Assembly: GCA_963555835.3 (NCBI GenBank)
Contig: CAUVWZ020000001.1
Coordinates: 558,001-622,000 of the forward strand
Length of the DNA stretch: 64,000 bases
Direction: 5' to 3'
DNA from: JAPUME01 sp027294185
Lineage (GTDB): Bacteria > Acidobacteriota > Terriglobia > UBA7540 > JAPUME01
Below, in pieces: positions 11,192 through 18,223 of this stretch. The notes under the pieces were generated by a model. That model had not been told where the DNA came from. It worked only from the letters and a program-made list of their open reading frames with translations, and made no database searches. Positions within the stretch are counted from its first letter, which is position 1; each line of letters begins with the position of its first letter. Position numbers and translations under genes: made by a program.

Positions 11192-12538
11192 ATGGCAATC
11201 GATCCGCCCGGGCCCGCTTCCCTTTCCAAACCGTCGTATGAAAAAGGAAAAGAATTCGCCCGGCAGATCTTCACCGAAGTGCTCCGCACGATTGAAGTCG
11301 AGCGGGCGATGAAGCAAAAGATCGTGCGCCGTGGCAATGCCCTGCATCTGGGAGAGGACCGATTCCCGCTGACGAAGTCCCCTCATATCGTGGCCTTCGG
11401 GAAAGCAGCGAACCGCATGGCGGCGGCGATGGTTGAGATTCTCGGGGGAAAGACGGCCTCAGGGGTCGTCGTCTCAAGCGGGGAGCCCGCCATGAAAGTG
11501 GACGGGTTCCGCTACTTTCAGGGAGGCCATCCCTACCCGACGGCAGGAAGTTTCGCGGGAGCCGACGCGGCGCTCGAATTGGCGAGGAACCTCGAAGCAG
11601 ACGACACCGTGCTTTTCCTAATCTCCGGAGGAGGCTCGGCCATGCTTGAGAAACCCTGCTTTCCCGGTATTTCCCTCGACGATATGGCGAACCTGAACCG
11701 GGTCCTGGTAGGCGCGGGAGTGCCCATCGAGGAGATGAACGTAATCCGCAAACATCTCTCAGCGGTAAAGGGCGGGCGGCTGGGTCAGGAGGCCTACCCG
11801 GCCGCGCAACTCACAATATACATTAGCGATGTGCCCGAGCAGTTCCCCTCCATGGTTGCCTCCGGGCCTACTCTGCCCGATGAGTCCACCCTGGAAATGT
11901 GTTATGAGCTGCTGGAACGCCACAAGCTGACGGCCAAGCTTCCCGAGGCGATCCGCAGCGTGATTGAAGCTCGCAGCCTACAGGAAACACCCAAGGCCGG
12001 TGATGAACGACTGGGGAAATCCAAACATTCTTGCCTTCTTTCGAACCGGGACGCCGTGCAAGCCGCGCTCCATGCAGCCCAAACTCTCGGCTTTCGCGCC
12101 GAAATCGACACCGGCGATTGGGACAGCGACTATCGGAAGGTCGGCGACGGCGTTGCGGCGCGCCTGGAGAAGCTGGTCAGCAGATATCCGGGGGTACCCG
12201 TCTGTCTGGTCCTGGGGGGAGAAGTCACCTGCCCGGTCACGGGCCCCGGGTCAGGTGGACGAAACCAGGCTTTTGTTCTCAATTTAGTATCCAGGATTGC
12301 GGGCCGCCGCCGGGTTGTGCTGAGCGCCGGCACTGACGGCACCGACGGCAACAGCCCCGCCGCCGGGGCGTTGGCGGACGGCGACACACTGGGGCGAGCT
12401 GAGGCTTTGGGCCTCGATGCCGAAAAACTCTTTCAGGCGAGCGACTCCTACCATTTCTTTGCACCCCTGGGCGACGCTCTCGAAACCGGTCCTACGGACA
12501 ACAACGTCCGCGACCTGCGCCTGCTGATGGCATTTTAG
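11192..12538 (+). CDS. Glycerate 2-kinase (DUF4147 plus MOFRL domain)
   Basis: Phosphorylates D-glycerate to 2-phosphoglycerate in the cytosol. It has 448 aa, typical for the MOFRL-type (TtuD/GckA-like) kinases. The N-terminal DUF4147 domain includes HIVAFGKAANRMA, VVSSGEPA, GGHPYPTAGS and the ISGGGSAMLEKP loop. The C-terminal MOFRL domain has CLVLGGEVTCPVTGPGSGGRNQ and SAGTDGTDGNSPAAGA. ATG 11192 is chosen for GGAGG 8 nt upstream; the frame is open further upstream (to 11069) but without family similarity. It is followed 41 bp later by a 3-hydroxyisobutyrate-dehydrogenase-type reductase. That pairing is classic for converting tartronate semialdehyde or hydroxypyruvate to glycerate and then 2-PG. 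Confidence 0.92.
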   Translation: MAIDPPGPASLSKPSYEKGKEFARQIFTEVLRTIEVERAMKQKIVRRGNALHLGEDRFPLTKSPHIVAFGKAANRMAAAMVEILGGKTASGVVVSSGEPAMKVDGFRYFQGGHPYPTAGSFAGADAALELARNLEADDTVLFLISGGGSAMLEKPCFPGISLDDMANLNRVLVGAGVPIEEMNVIRKHLSAVKGGRLGQEAYPAAQLTIYISDVPEQFPSMVASGPTLPDESTLEMCYELLERHKLTAKLPEAIRSVIEARSLQETPKAGDERLGKSKHSCLLSNRDAVQAALHAAQTLGFRAEIDTGDWDSDYRKVGDGVAARLEKLVSRYPGVPVCLVLGGEVTCPVTGPGSGGRNQAFVLNLVSRIAGRRRVVLSAGTDGTDGNSPAAGALADGDTLGRAEALGLDAEKLFQASDSYHFFAPLGDALETGPTDNNVRDLRLLMAF

Positions 12539-12579
12539 GATTACGAGAGAATATTCTTACATCCACAGGAGGAGTTGCA

Positions 12580-13485
12580 ATGGCTACGGAAGTCGGATTC
12601 ATAGGCCTCGGGATCATGGGCCAACCCATGGCGCTGAACCTGATCAAGGCCGGATACAAGTTGACGGTTTACAACCGCACTGCGAGCAAGGCAGAACCTC
12701 TGAAAACGGCCGGGGCCACGGTGGCATCGACGCCCGCCGAGGCGGTGAAAAACGCGGAGTTCGTCGTCTCGATCGTGAGCGATACGAACGCCATGGAAGA
12801 AGTGGTCACCGGCAAGGGAGGAGCGTTGGAAACGCTCCGGCCCGGCGCGGTCTGGATCGATTCGAGCACCATCAGCCCCGTCTTCAGCGTCAAATTGTCC
12901 CGCTTGATGGGAGAAAAGGGAGCGAAGCTCCTCGACGCTCCCGTGACGGGAAGCAAGCACGGAGCTGAGAAGGGCGAGCTTCTCTTTATGATCGGAGGGG
13001 AGGACGACGCTTTGAAGAAAGCCAAGCCTCTGATCGACGTGATGGGCAAGAAATTCGTTCACCTGGGCGGCAACGGCAAGGGACTCTCCTGCAAAGTTTC
13101 GATGAACGCCATCCTGGCGACGCAACTACTGATCTTCTGCGAAGCGATTCTCTTGGCCAAAAAAGCCGGAGTGGACCCGCAACAGTTCCTTGACGTGATG
13201 CAGTCGAGCTTCGCCCGCTCGCATCTGGTGGACTTCAAAGCGCCTTTCATTTTCAAGGGCGACTTCACGCCATTCTTCCCGCTGGGCTTGATGCACAAGG
13301 ACCTGAGCCTCGCCCTTGAGAATGCATACGCCAACAACGTGCCCATGCCGACCACCGCCGCCGTCAAAGAGGTGTTCGGCGCAGGCAAGGCTCAGGGGAA
13401 AGGTGATCTCGATATCGGAGCCGTGATCACGGTTTTGGAAGACCTGACGGGAGAAAAAGTGCGTGTCTCAAATCCTTCCTCTTGA
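12580..13485 (+). CDS. NAD(P)-dependent beta-hydroxyacid dehydrogenase (tartronate semialdehyde / glyoxylate reductase type)
   Basis: A 301-aa member of the 3-hydroxyisobutyrate dehydrogenase family. It has an N-terminal Rossmann motif GFIGLGIMGQPMALNL, the substrate-binding DAPVTGSKHGAEKG (about 120-133), and the catalytic-lysine segment GKGLSCKVSMN (about 166-176). The VYNRTASKAEPL stretch after beta2 lacks the acidic NAD-binding residue and has Arg/Thr, hinting at NADPH use. GAGGAG precedes ATG 12580. Location directly after glycerate 2-kinase suggests reduction of tartronate semialdehyde (GarR-like). The DAPVTGS motif is also shared with glyoxylate/succinic semialdehyde reductases, so exact specificity is open. 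The last 23 bp overlap the next gene. Confidence 0.9.
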   Translation: MATEVGFIGLGIMGQPMALNLIKAGYKLTVYNRTASKAEPLKTAGATVASTPAEAVKNAEFVVSIVSDTNAMEEVVTGKGGALETLRPGAVWIDSSTISPVFSVKLSRLMGEKGAKLLDAPVTGSKHGAEKGELLFMIGGEDDALKKAKPLIDVMGKKFVHLGGNGKGLSCKVSMNAILATQLLIFCEAILLAKKAGVDPQQFLDVMQSSFARSHLVDFKAPFIFKGDFTPFFPLGLMHKDLSLALENAYANNVPMPTTAAVKEVFGAGKAQGKGDLDIGAVITVLEDLTGEKVRVSNPSS

Positions 13486-13975
13486 TCACATCCGCCCGGC
13501 GCCGAAAGGGGAGGCATTCCGCCTCTCTCTGCCCAACCCGATTCTGGGGAGGAGCCATTACCTGCTCCTTCCCCTGAACGCCGGGTGGACTTACAAGCCC
13601 GTGGAAGAGCAGCTTAAAGCGCGCCGTCATCTGATTCTGGAAGACCGGATGTGGGTCACGGAAGGCGAGGCGGAATTCGATGCAATCCCGGAAGGAGGGG
13701 GTCGAATCCGGGTTCGGCTGAAGGCGCGGCGCGGGCCGCCTTCCAGTGTTTTCTGGAAGACCGGCAAGACGCATCTTTCCCTCGACTCACACCCGACGCT
13801 GGAGCCGACCCGGCTTTTCTCCTGGTTTCTGCCGGGCAGAACCCAGGCTCGCAGAAACCATGTGTTGTTTTATTGCGAGGATACCGAAAGACGGGTGGAG
13901 CTACGCTGGGAAACCGAAAACAAGAATCTTCAACAGGCCTGGCTGGATGTTCTCCAGGCCTGCCGCTGCCACTGA
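13463..13975 (+). CDS. Hypothetical protein, translationally coupled to the upstream reductase
   Basis: A 170-aa soluble protein with no signal, TM segment or domain I recognise. Start GTG 13463 lies inside the end of the reductase gene (23-bp overlap), with GGGAG upstream, which suggests coupled translation. Its composition looks like real protein: LSLPNPILGRSHYLLLPLNAGW, then alternating strand-like stretches and an Arg-rich C-terminal half ending in CRCH. A role in the glycerate branch is only suggested by position. Confidence 0.65.
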   Translation: MSQILPLDHIRPAPKGEAFRLSLPNPILGRSHYLLLPLNAGWTYKPVEEQLKARRHLILEDRMWVTEGEAEFDAIPEGGGRIRVRLKARRGPPSSVFWKTGKTHLSLDSHPTLEPTRLFSWFLPGRTQARRNHVLFYCEDTERRVELRWETENKNLQQAWLDVLQACRCH

Positions 13976-14045
13976 GCTGCGAGGGCAGCCGAGGAATCCC
14001 TCCCTTCCGCCTGATTCCCCAAAGAAAGCAACCGTGCAGAAGCGC

Positions 14046-14396
14046 CTATTTCTTCCGAAAATAGTCGTCGGTTCCGTCGATCCAGTCCTGCCGGATGGGG
14101 CTGAAAATATCCATGACAATGGATTCCTCGAGCGCCACCACACGATGGGGCACATTGGAGGGAATGTGGATGATTTCTCCCGGCTTCGGCACGACTTCCT
14201 TGCCTTCCAGCTCAAAGCGGACCGCGCCGCTCACGACAAGCGAAAACTGTTCATTTTCGTGATGATGGCTGGGCACGGCAGCGCCTTTGTCAAAATGGAT
14301 TTGAGCCAGGGTCATCTTCGACCCGTGGATCACCTTCCTCCAGAGGTTTTCGTTGAGGGCTTCGGGCGGAATCCCCTCCCAGGAATAGATCTTCAT
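14046..14396 (-). CDS. Single-domain cupin protein
   Basis: A 116-aa small beta-barrel metal-binding protein. Cupin motif 1 is VPSHHHENEQFSLVVSG (three His and a Glu as metal ligands) and motif 2 is GEIIHIPSNVPHRV (fourth His). ATG 14396 is chosen because GAAGGGAAG lies just upstream; longer readings add a non-homologous leader. Such one-domain cupins are often isomerases, dioxygenases or sensor domains; nothing here fixes which. It is divergent from the DUF2892 selenoprotein gene across about 150 bp and convergent with the hypothetical gene ending at 13975. Confidence 0.88.
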   Translation of the reverse strand: MKIYSWEGIPPEALNENLWRKVIHGSKMTLAQIHFDKGAAVPSHHHENEQFSLVVSGAVRFELEGKEVVPKPGEIIHIPSNVPHRVVALEESIVMDIFSPIRQDWIDGTDDYFRKK

Positions 14397-14548
14397 AGCG
14401 GGCTTCCCTTCACAGTTTTGAATTTGGCAAAGATCAGAGGCCGTTAAAGGCCAGGTGCACATTTTACATGCATTGAGGAAAAGTTCGAGCTAGAATAAGG
14501 TCACACGGTGAGAGAAGGTTCCACCCCGGTGCAGGAGGGCATTAATCC

Positions 14549-14848
14549 ATGGGTTCGCTTTGTAACGTCGGACGCAAGGAGCAGATAATACGTTTCGTGC
14601 TGGGGGCCGGAATGGTTACGGCGGCTCTCCTTTCGCCTCTCCCCCCGACGGCCCGCTGGGTCATTCTGGGGCTGGGGGTTCTGACCTTTGTGCAGGGCAT
14701 CGTCAGGTTTTGACCGGGCAAGCGCGTGCTCGGTCTGAGCACGGACTGGCGGCCGCTCAAGAATGCCGATGGGCGGTCTGTCATGAAACGGCAGCCTTCC
14801 TCCGAAAAGCTGGAGGAAGAGAGGCGTAGCAAGGCAAACGAGGCCTGA
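14549..14848 (+). CDS. DUF2892 (YgaP-type TM) membrane protein, predicted selenoprotein (UGA at 14711-14713 = Sec55)
   Basis: A 99-aa inner-membrane protein. ATG 14549 follows AGGAGG by 10 nt. The N-terminus LCNVGRKEQIIRFVLG matches the DUF2892 start NVGxxDRxIR. Two TM helices lie at about 13-29 and 37-51. The frame then reads IVRF-TGA-PGKRVLGLSTDW and stays open to a stop at 14846. In DUF2892 this segment is the conserved GFCPxYxLLG turn, so TGA replaces the invariant Cys and fits selenocysteine. A charged cytoplasmic tail (SEKLEEERRSKANEA) follows. Directly after the UGA, 14725-14743 forms a perfect hairpin with a GGUCU loop. Cys5 and Sec55 should lie at the same membrane face and could form a selenenyl-sulfide pair (inference). 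DUF2892 domains occur in the rhodanese YgaP, so sulfur or redox chemistry is plausible. Confidence 0.85.
14725..14743 (+). promoter_or_regulatory. SECIS element of the DUF2892 selenoprotein gene
   Basis: A perfect 7-bp stem CGTGCTC / GAGCACG (14725-14731 with 14737-14743) capped by GGTCT (14732-14736). The loop begins 18 nt after the UGA. From memory the E. coli fdhF SECIS has the same GGUCU loop at the same distance. The essential loop G and U for SelB binding are both present. The bulged U of fdhF is not seen. Confidence 0.82.
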
Positions 14849-15004
14849 TGGTAATGGCTCCCGTCGGAAGAGCGCATGCTTCGCGCCTGCTGCCGAGCCG
14901 TTTATGAAGTTATGCTGGAAAGGTTCCCCGGTTTGAGCCGCGCTGAAAGCGGCGGCGATCTGCGGGAACCCCGCGAAATTCTCTGATTTGACCTGGAGGT
15001 CTCT

Positions 15005-16171
15005 ATGCGTCGGTTTCTTCTTCTGGTTATCATCGGCTTGGTGACGGTTTGCGTTCGTCCCTTAGCAGCCCAGCAGCCCTGCCCCGGCTTCCCGGGCGTG
15101 CCGATCGGCAGTGCGGAGGATTACCTGATCCAGTATATCTTTGAGGCGGAGGGTCTCGAGGAACGCATCGAGATACTGGACGAGTACGTGGAGGATAATC
15201 CCGAATCGAAATTTCTTCCCTGTGTCGAGGAGTACTACGCCCTCTACTATCTCCAGCTTCAGAATAACGATAAGGTCATCGAGCATGGAGAAAAGGCGGC
15301 CGAGTCGGGAAAGGCCGGATTTCTTCTCTACCTGAACCTCACGAAGGCTTACGTCGGGAAAGGGGGACCGGCGGAACGCGCGACGGAAGTGGCCCTGATC
15401 TGCGCCGAGCAGTTGAACCAGCTCTGGAACAAACCCGCCGAATCGGAAGAGGAGCAGGCAACATTGCGAGAAAATTTGATCCCGAGCCGCAGCTATCTCG
15501 AATACGCCTACTTCCAGATGGTCCCGCGCATTCAGGATGTAAATCAGAGGATCCAGTTTCTTGACCAATTTCCCGAGCGGTTCCCCGAATCAACGCTTCA
15601 GGGGCAACTCAATCTTCAGTATTTCGCGGCCTACAAGGTGGCCAACGACGAGCCCAAGGTCATCGAACACGGCGAAAAAGCCGTGGCCGCGAATCCCGAC
15701 GATGTTGTGACGCTGAACCTCGTCGCCGAGGACTATGCGAACCGAGGAAAGAATCTGGAAAAGGCAACCGAATACGCAAAAAAGGTTCTGGAGCTGGCCC
15801 CCTCCATGGAACGGCCAGCCCACATCTCCGAGGACCGCTGGGAGGGAGTGAAATCCGCCCAGTTGGGTTTGGCCCATGAATCCCTGGGATACATCCAGTT
15901 TCGAGAAGGCCTTCCGCGCAAGAGGTTCGCACCTGCAGTGGCGGAGTTTAAGACGGCCATCGAGCTGCTCACGGGGGATCCGTTCCGGCAGGCGCGAGCC
16001 AGGTTCCGTCTGGGCTACACTTACGCCGCCATGCCCGCCACCTCCGGACTCAAACAGGCTGAGAGCGTGCTGCAGGAGCTTGCCGCCACCAGCTCACCCT
16101 GGCAGGCTCCGGCCCAGGACATCCTGAGCAAGGTCAGGACTGAGCTTAAGAAACGGGCGGCCGCGCGGTAA
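15005..16171 (+). CDS. Exported TPR-repeat protein
   Basis: A 388-aa secreted or periplasmic protein. The signal peptide FLLLVIIGLVTVCVRPLAAQQ is cleaved near residue 23. The body is alpha-helical with at least three tetratricopeptide-like units, for example DKVIEHGEKAAESGKAGFLLYLNL, repeated as PKVIEHGEKAVAANPDDVVTLNLVA, and NLEKATEYAKKVLELAPS. GGAGG precedes ATG 15005. Proteins of this layout are abundant in Acidobacteriota and probably serve as scaffolds in envelope complexes; no enzyme domain is visible. Monocistronic between the selenoprotein gene and mrp. Confidence 0.85.
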   Translation: MRRFLLLVIIGLVTVCVRPLAAQQPCPGFPGVPIGSAEDYLIQYIFEAEGLEERIEILDEYVEDNPESKFLPCVEEYYALYYLQLQNNDKVIEHGEKAAESGKAGFLLYLNLTKAYVGKGGPAERATEVALICAEQLNQLWNKPAESEEEQATLRENLIPSRSYLEYAYFQMVPRIQDVNQRIQFLDQFPERFPESTLQGQLNLQYFAAYKVANDEPKVIEHGEKAVAANPDDVVTLNLVAEDYANRGKNLEKATEYAKKVLELAPSMERPAHISEDRWEGVKSAQLGLAHESLGYIQFREGLPRKRFAPAVAEFKTAIELLTGDPFRQARARFRLGYTYAAMPATSGLKQAESVLQELAATSSPWQAPAQDILSKVRTELKKRAAAR

Positions 16172-16352
16172 GGAAAGGTCCACAATTCACAACTCACAAC
16201 TCCTGGGGAATACAGAGTCAAGCTCACCTGCCTGCCTGCGCGGTCGATGTGGAGGTTACCTTCGACTTTTGCCGACCGCTCGGGGAGATGTCCCTTCCCC
16301 CGCCCCGTTGTCCCACATTCCGCTTTAACCTCGCCCGCTCGGAAAGCCTCAG

Positions 16353-16381
16353 TTGACAATTCCGACAGGGGGCCGGAGAAT
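16353..16381 (+). promoter_or_regulatory. Probable promoter of the mrp-DUF971 operon
   Basis: A perfect TTGACA (16353-16358), a 17-bp spacer and GAGAAT (16376-16381, 4 of 6). It lies 40 bp before the ATG at 16421. Confidence 0.6.
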
Positions 16382-16420
16382 GAAACTTAGTCTCTTTCCC
16401 CTTCAAGGAACGCGAAGAAA

Positions 16421-17485
16421 ATGGCAATCAGCGAACGAGAGGTGCTGGAAGCGTTGAAGGCCGTCGAGGACCCCGACCTGCGACGCGATATCGTAACCCT
16501 CGGTTTCATCAAGGAGCTCGTCATGGAAGGAGATCAAGTGGCCTTCACCATCGAGCTCACCACACCCGCCTGCCCGGCACGAGATCAGATTGCCTCCCAG
16601 GCCCGGCAGGCGGTCTCGGCGCTTCCCGGCGTCAAGAAGGTCGAGGTGCGGATGACGGCCCAGGTAACTTCCGGCGCAGGCGAAAAGTCGCCTCTGATTC
16701 CTAAAGTGAAAAACACCATTGCCGTCGCCAGCGGCAAGGGCGGCGTGGGGAAATCCACCGTGGCGGCCAACCTGGCCGTGGCGCTCGCACAGGCAGGCGC
16801 AGCGGTGGGCCTGATGGATACGGATGTCTATGGACCCAGCATCCCTATCCTGATGGGCGCCGAACAGACGCCGACCGTTTCCGGCGATCGACTGATCCCG
16901 CCCGTCCAATACGGTGTGAAGCTGATCTCCATGGCCTATTTTCTCCCGAAAGATGACGCCGTCATCTGGCGCGGGCCGATGCTGCACAAGACCATCCAGC
17001 AATTTCTGGGAAATGTCGAATGGGGCGAGCTCGACTATCTGGTGATGGACCTGCCGCCCGGCACCGGCGACATTCAATTGAGCCTGTGCCAGACGATTCC
17101 CCTGACCGGAGCCGTGATCGTCTCGACGCCGCAGGATTTGGCGATGGCCGTGGCCTCCAAGGCCATCGTGATGTTCAGAAAACTCAAGGTGCCCATCCTC
17201 GGCATCATCGAAAACATGAGCACCTACCTGTGCCCCTCCTGCGGCCACGAGGAGCACATCTTCGGCCATGGCGGCGCGCGCGCGGCGAGCGAAAAGATGG
17301 AGATTCCGTTTCTGGGTGACATCCCGCTGGCCCCGACGATCCGTGAATCAAGCGACCGAGGACACCCGCTGGCTCTGGAGGAAAATTCTCCCTACGGGAC
17401 GGTCTTTCAACAGATCGCAGCCAAGGTGGCCGCGCAAGTCAGCGTTGCCAACTTCAATGTGCCGAATCTCGTGAGCATTCAATAA
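16421..17485 (+). CDS. apbC: Mrp/NBP35 family Fe-S cluster carrier ATPase (ApbC)
   Basis: A cytosolic P-loop protein (354 aa) that holds and delivers Fe-S clusters to apo-proteins. The N-terminal MIP18/DUF59 domain occupies residues 1-80 (ISEREVLEALKAVEDPDL, TTPACPARDQI). The deviant Walker A SGKGGVGKST (104-113), DTDVYGPSIP, the DLPPGTGDIQ switch and the cluster-binding pair in LCPSCGHEEHIFG follow. AAGGAA precedes ATG 16421. Followed 39 bp later by a DUF971 gene, an association seen elsewhere for Mrp proteins and fitting a joint role in iron-sulfur assembly. Confidence 0.95.
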   Translation: MAISEREVLEALKAVEDPDLRRDIVTLGFIKELVMEGDQVAFTIELTTPACPARDQIASQARQAVSALPGVKKVEVRMTAQVTSGAGEKSPLIPKVKNTIAVASGKGGVGKSTVAANLAVALAQAGAAVGLMDTDVYGPSIPILMGAEQTPTVSGDRLIPPVQYGVKLISMAYFLPKDDAVIWRGPMLHKTIQQFLGNVEWGELDYLVMDLPPGTGDIQLSLCQTIPLTGAVIVSTPQDLAMAVASKAIVMFRKLKVPILGIIENMSTYLCPSCGHEEHIFGHGGARAASEKMEIPFLGDIPLAPTIRESSDRGHPLALEENSPYGTVFQQIAAKVAAQVSVANFNVPNLVSIQ

Positions 17486-17524
17486 ATTGCTCGCTCTTCC
17501 CTTTCCGTTTTCTGACCGACCGGC

Positions 17525-17884
17525 ATGAACAGCAACCCCACCAACGTCAAACTGGCCGCCGAAGGCGGCACCCTGGCCATCGAGTGGGATGACGGACATC
17601 GCAGCGCCTTCCCCTACGCCTACCTGCGCGATCGGTGCCCCTGCGCGACCTGCACCGACCGGCCCGCCGCCGGGGAGGGATTGGCAGCAGTTGGGTCCGG
17701 TCCGCCTCTCCCCTCTTCGCTGCCGATTCTCGGACCCGGCGGCCCTCTGAAGCCGCAGCGGGCGGAACTGGTGGGCCACTACGCGCTGCAAATCTTCTGG
17801 AGCGACGGCCACTCAACCGGCATCTACACCTTCGATTACCTGCGTGAAAATTGTCCCTGCCCCGAATGCAACGGTAGCAGCTAG
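17525..17884 (+). CDS. DUF971 domain protein (gamma-butyrobetaine hydroxylase-like N-terminal domain)
   Basis: A 119-aa soluble protein with the DUF971 pattern: LAIEWDDGHRSAFPYAYLRDRCPCATC near the N-terminus, and GHYALQIFWSDGHSTGIYTFDYLRENCPC at the C-terminus. The CPCATC and CPCPEC clusters could bind a metal or Fe-S cluster. The segment between is a Pro/Gly-rich insert of low complexity. It probably shares a transcript with the Mrp ATPase 39 bp upstream. The stop codon abuts the left end of the MITE-like element, which overlaps its final bases. Confidence 0.88.
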   Translation: MNSNPTNVKLAAEGGTLAIEWDDGHRSAFPYAYLRDRCPCATCTDRPAAGEGLAAVGSGPPLPSSLPILGPGGPLKPQRAELVGHYALQIFWSDGHSTGIYTFDYLRENCPCPECNGSS

Positions 17885-18059
17885 TGTGACGTAACCCAAA
17901 TAGGTGACACATGGCCTCCGGGGGCGTGTCATGCTGAGCGGAGCGAAGCATCTCGTTTCGGGACCAGGTCTTAAGGAGCGGGATTCTTCGCCCGCTGCGG
18001 CGGGCTCAGAATGACGCCACGCGCCAAGCGTGTCATTTTCTTTGGTAACGTGACACTAG
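17881..18059. mobile_element. MITE-like element, copy 1 (~179 bp with terminal inverted repeats)
   Basis: Ends CTAGTGTGACGTAACC (17881-17896) and GGTAACGTGACACTAG (18044-18059) are inverted repeats matching at 14 of 16 positions. The interior holds GTGTCATGCTGAGCGGAGCG and a complementary CGGGCTCAGAATGAC segment. A second, nearly identical copy lies at 25474-25651. It has no coding capacity. The left end begins at the very stop codon of the DUF971 gene. Confidence 0.8.
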
Positions 18060-18223
18060 TCTTTTTGACGATACAGCGACCTCAAATTTTCGGATTTCAA
18101 TAAGTCCCCGTTCGTGATTTACTTTAAGCCGACCTCGGGACCCGTCGCAAGAACACCGCCGGATTCCGAGAATCCTATCCACACCGAACAATCGAAAACG
18201 TAGCTTTTCGGGGAGGAGCAGCT
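18060..18223. other. Leader region of the CehA-like gene
   Basis: Holds the ribosome binding site GGGAGGAG (18211-18218) for the TTG start at 18224. No other feature was recognised. Confidence 0.4.

Noticed and set aside
10497..11192. A 231-aa plus-strand frame spanning the divergent spacer before glycerate kinase
   Set aside because: It overlaps the Tat signal of the minus-strand gene and the composition is not protein-like; no homology pattern.
17881..18059. CRISPR-like repeats or a small RNA in the spacer after DUF971
   Set aside because: Repeats are not regularly spaced; the presence of a second full-length copy and terminal inverted repeats identifies a MITE-like element instead.
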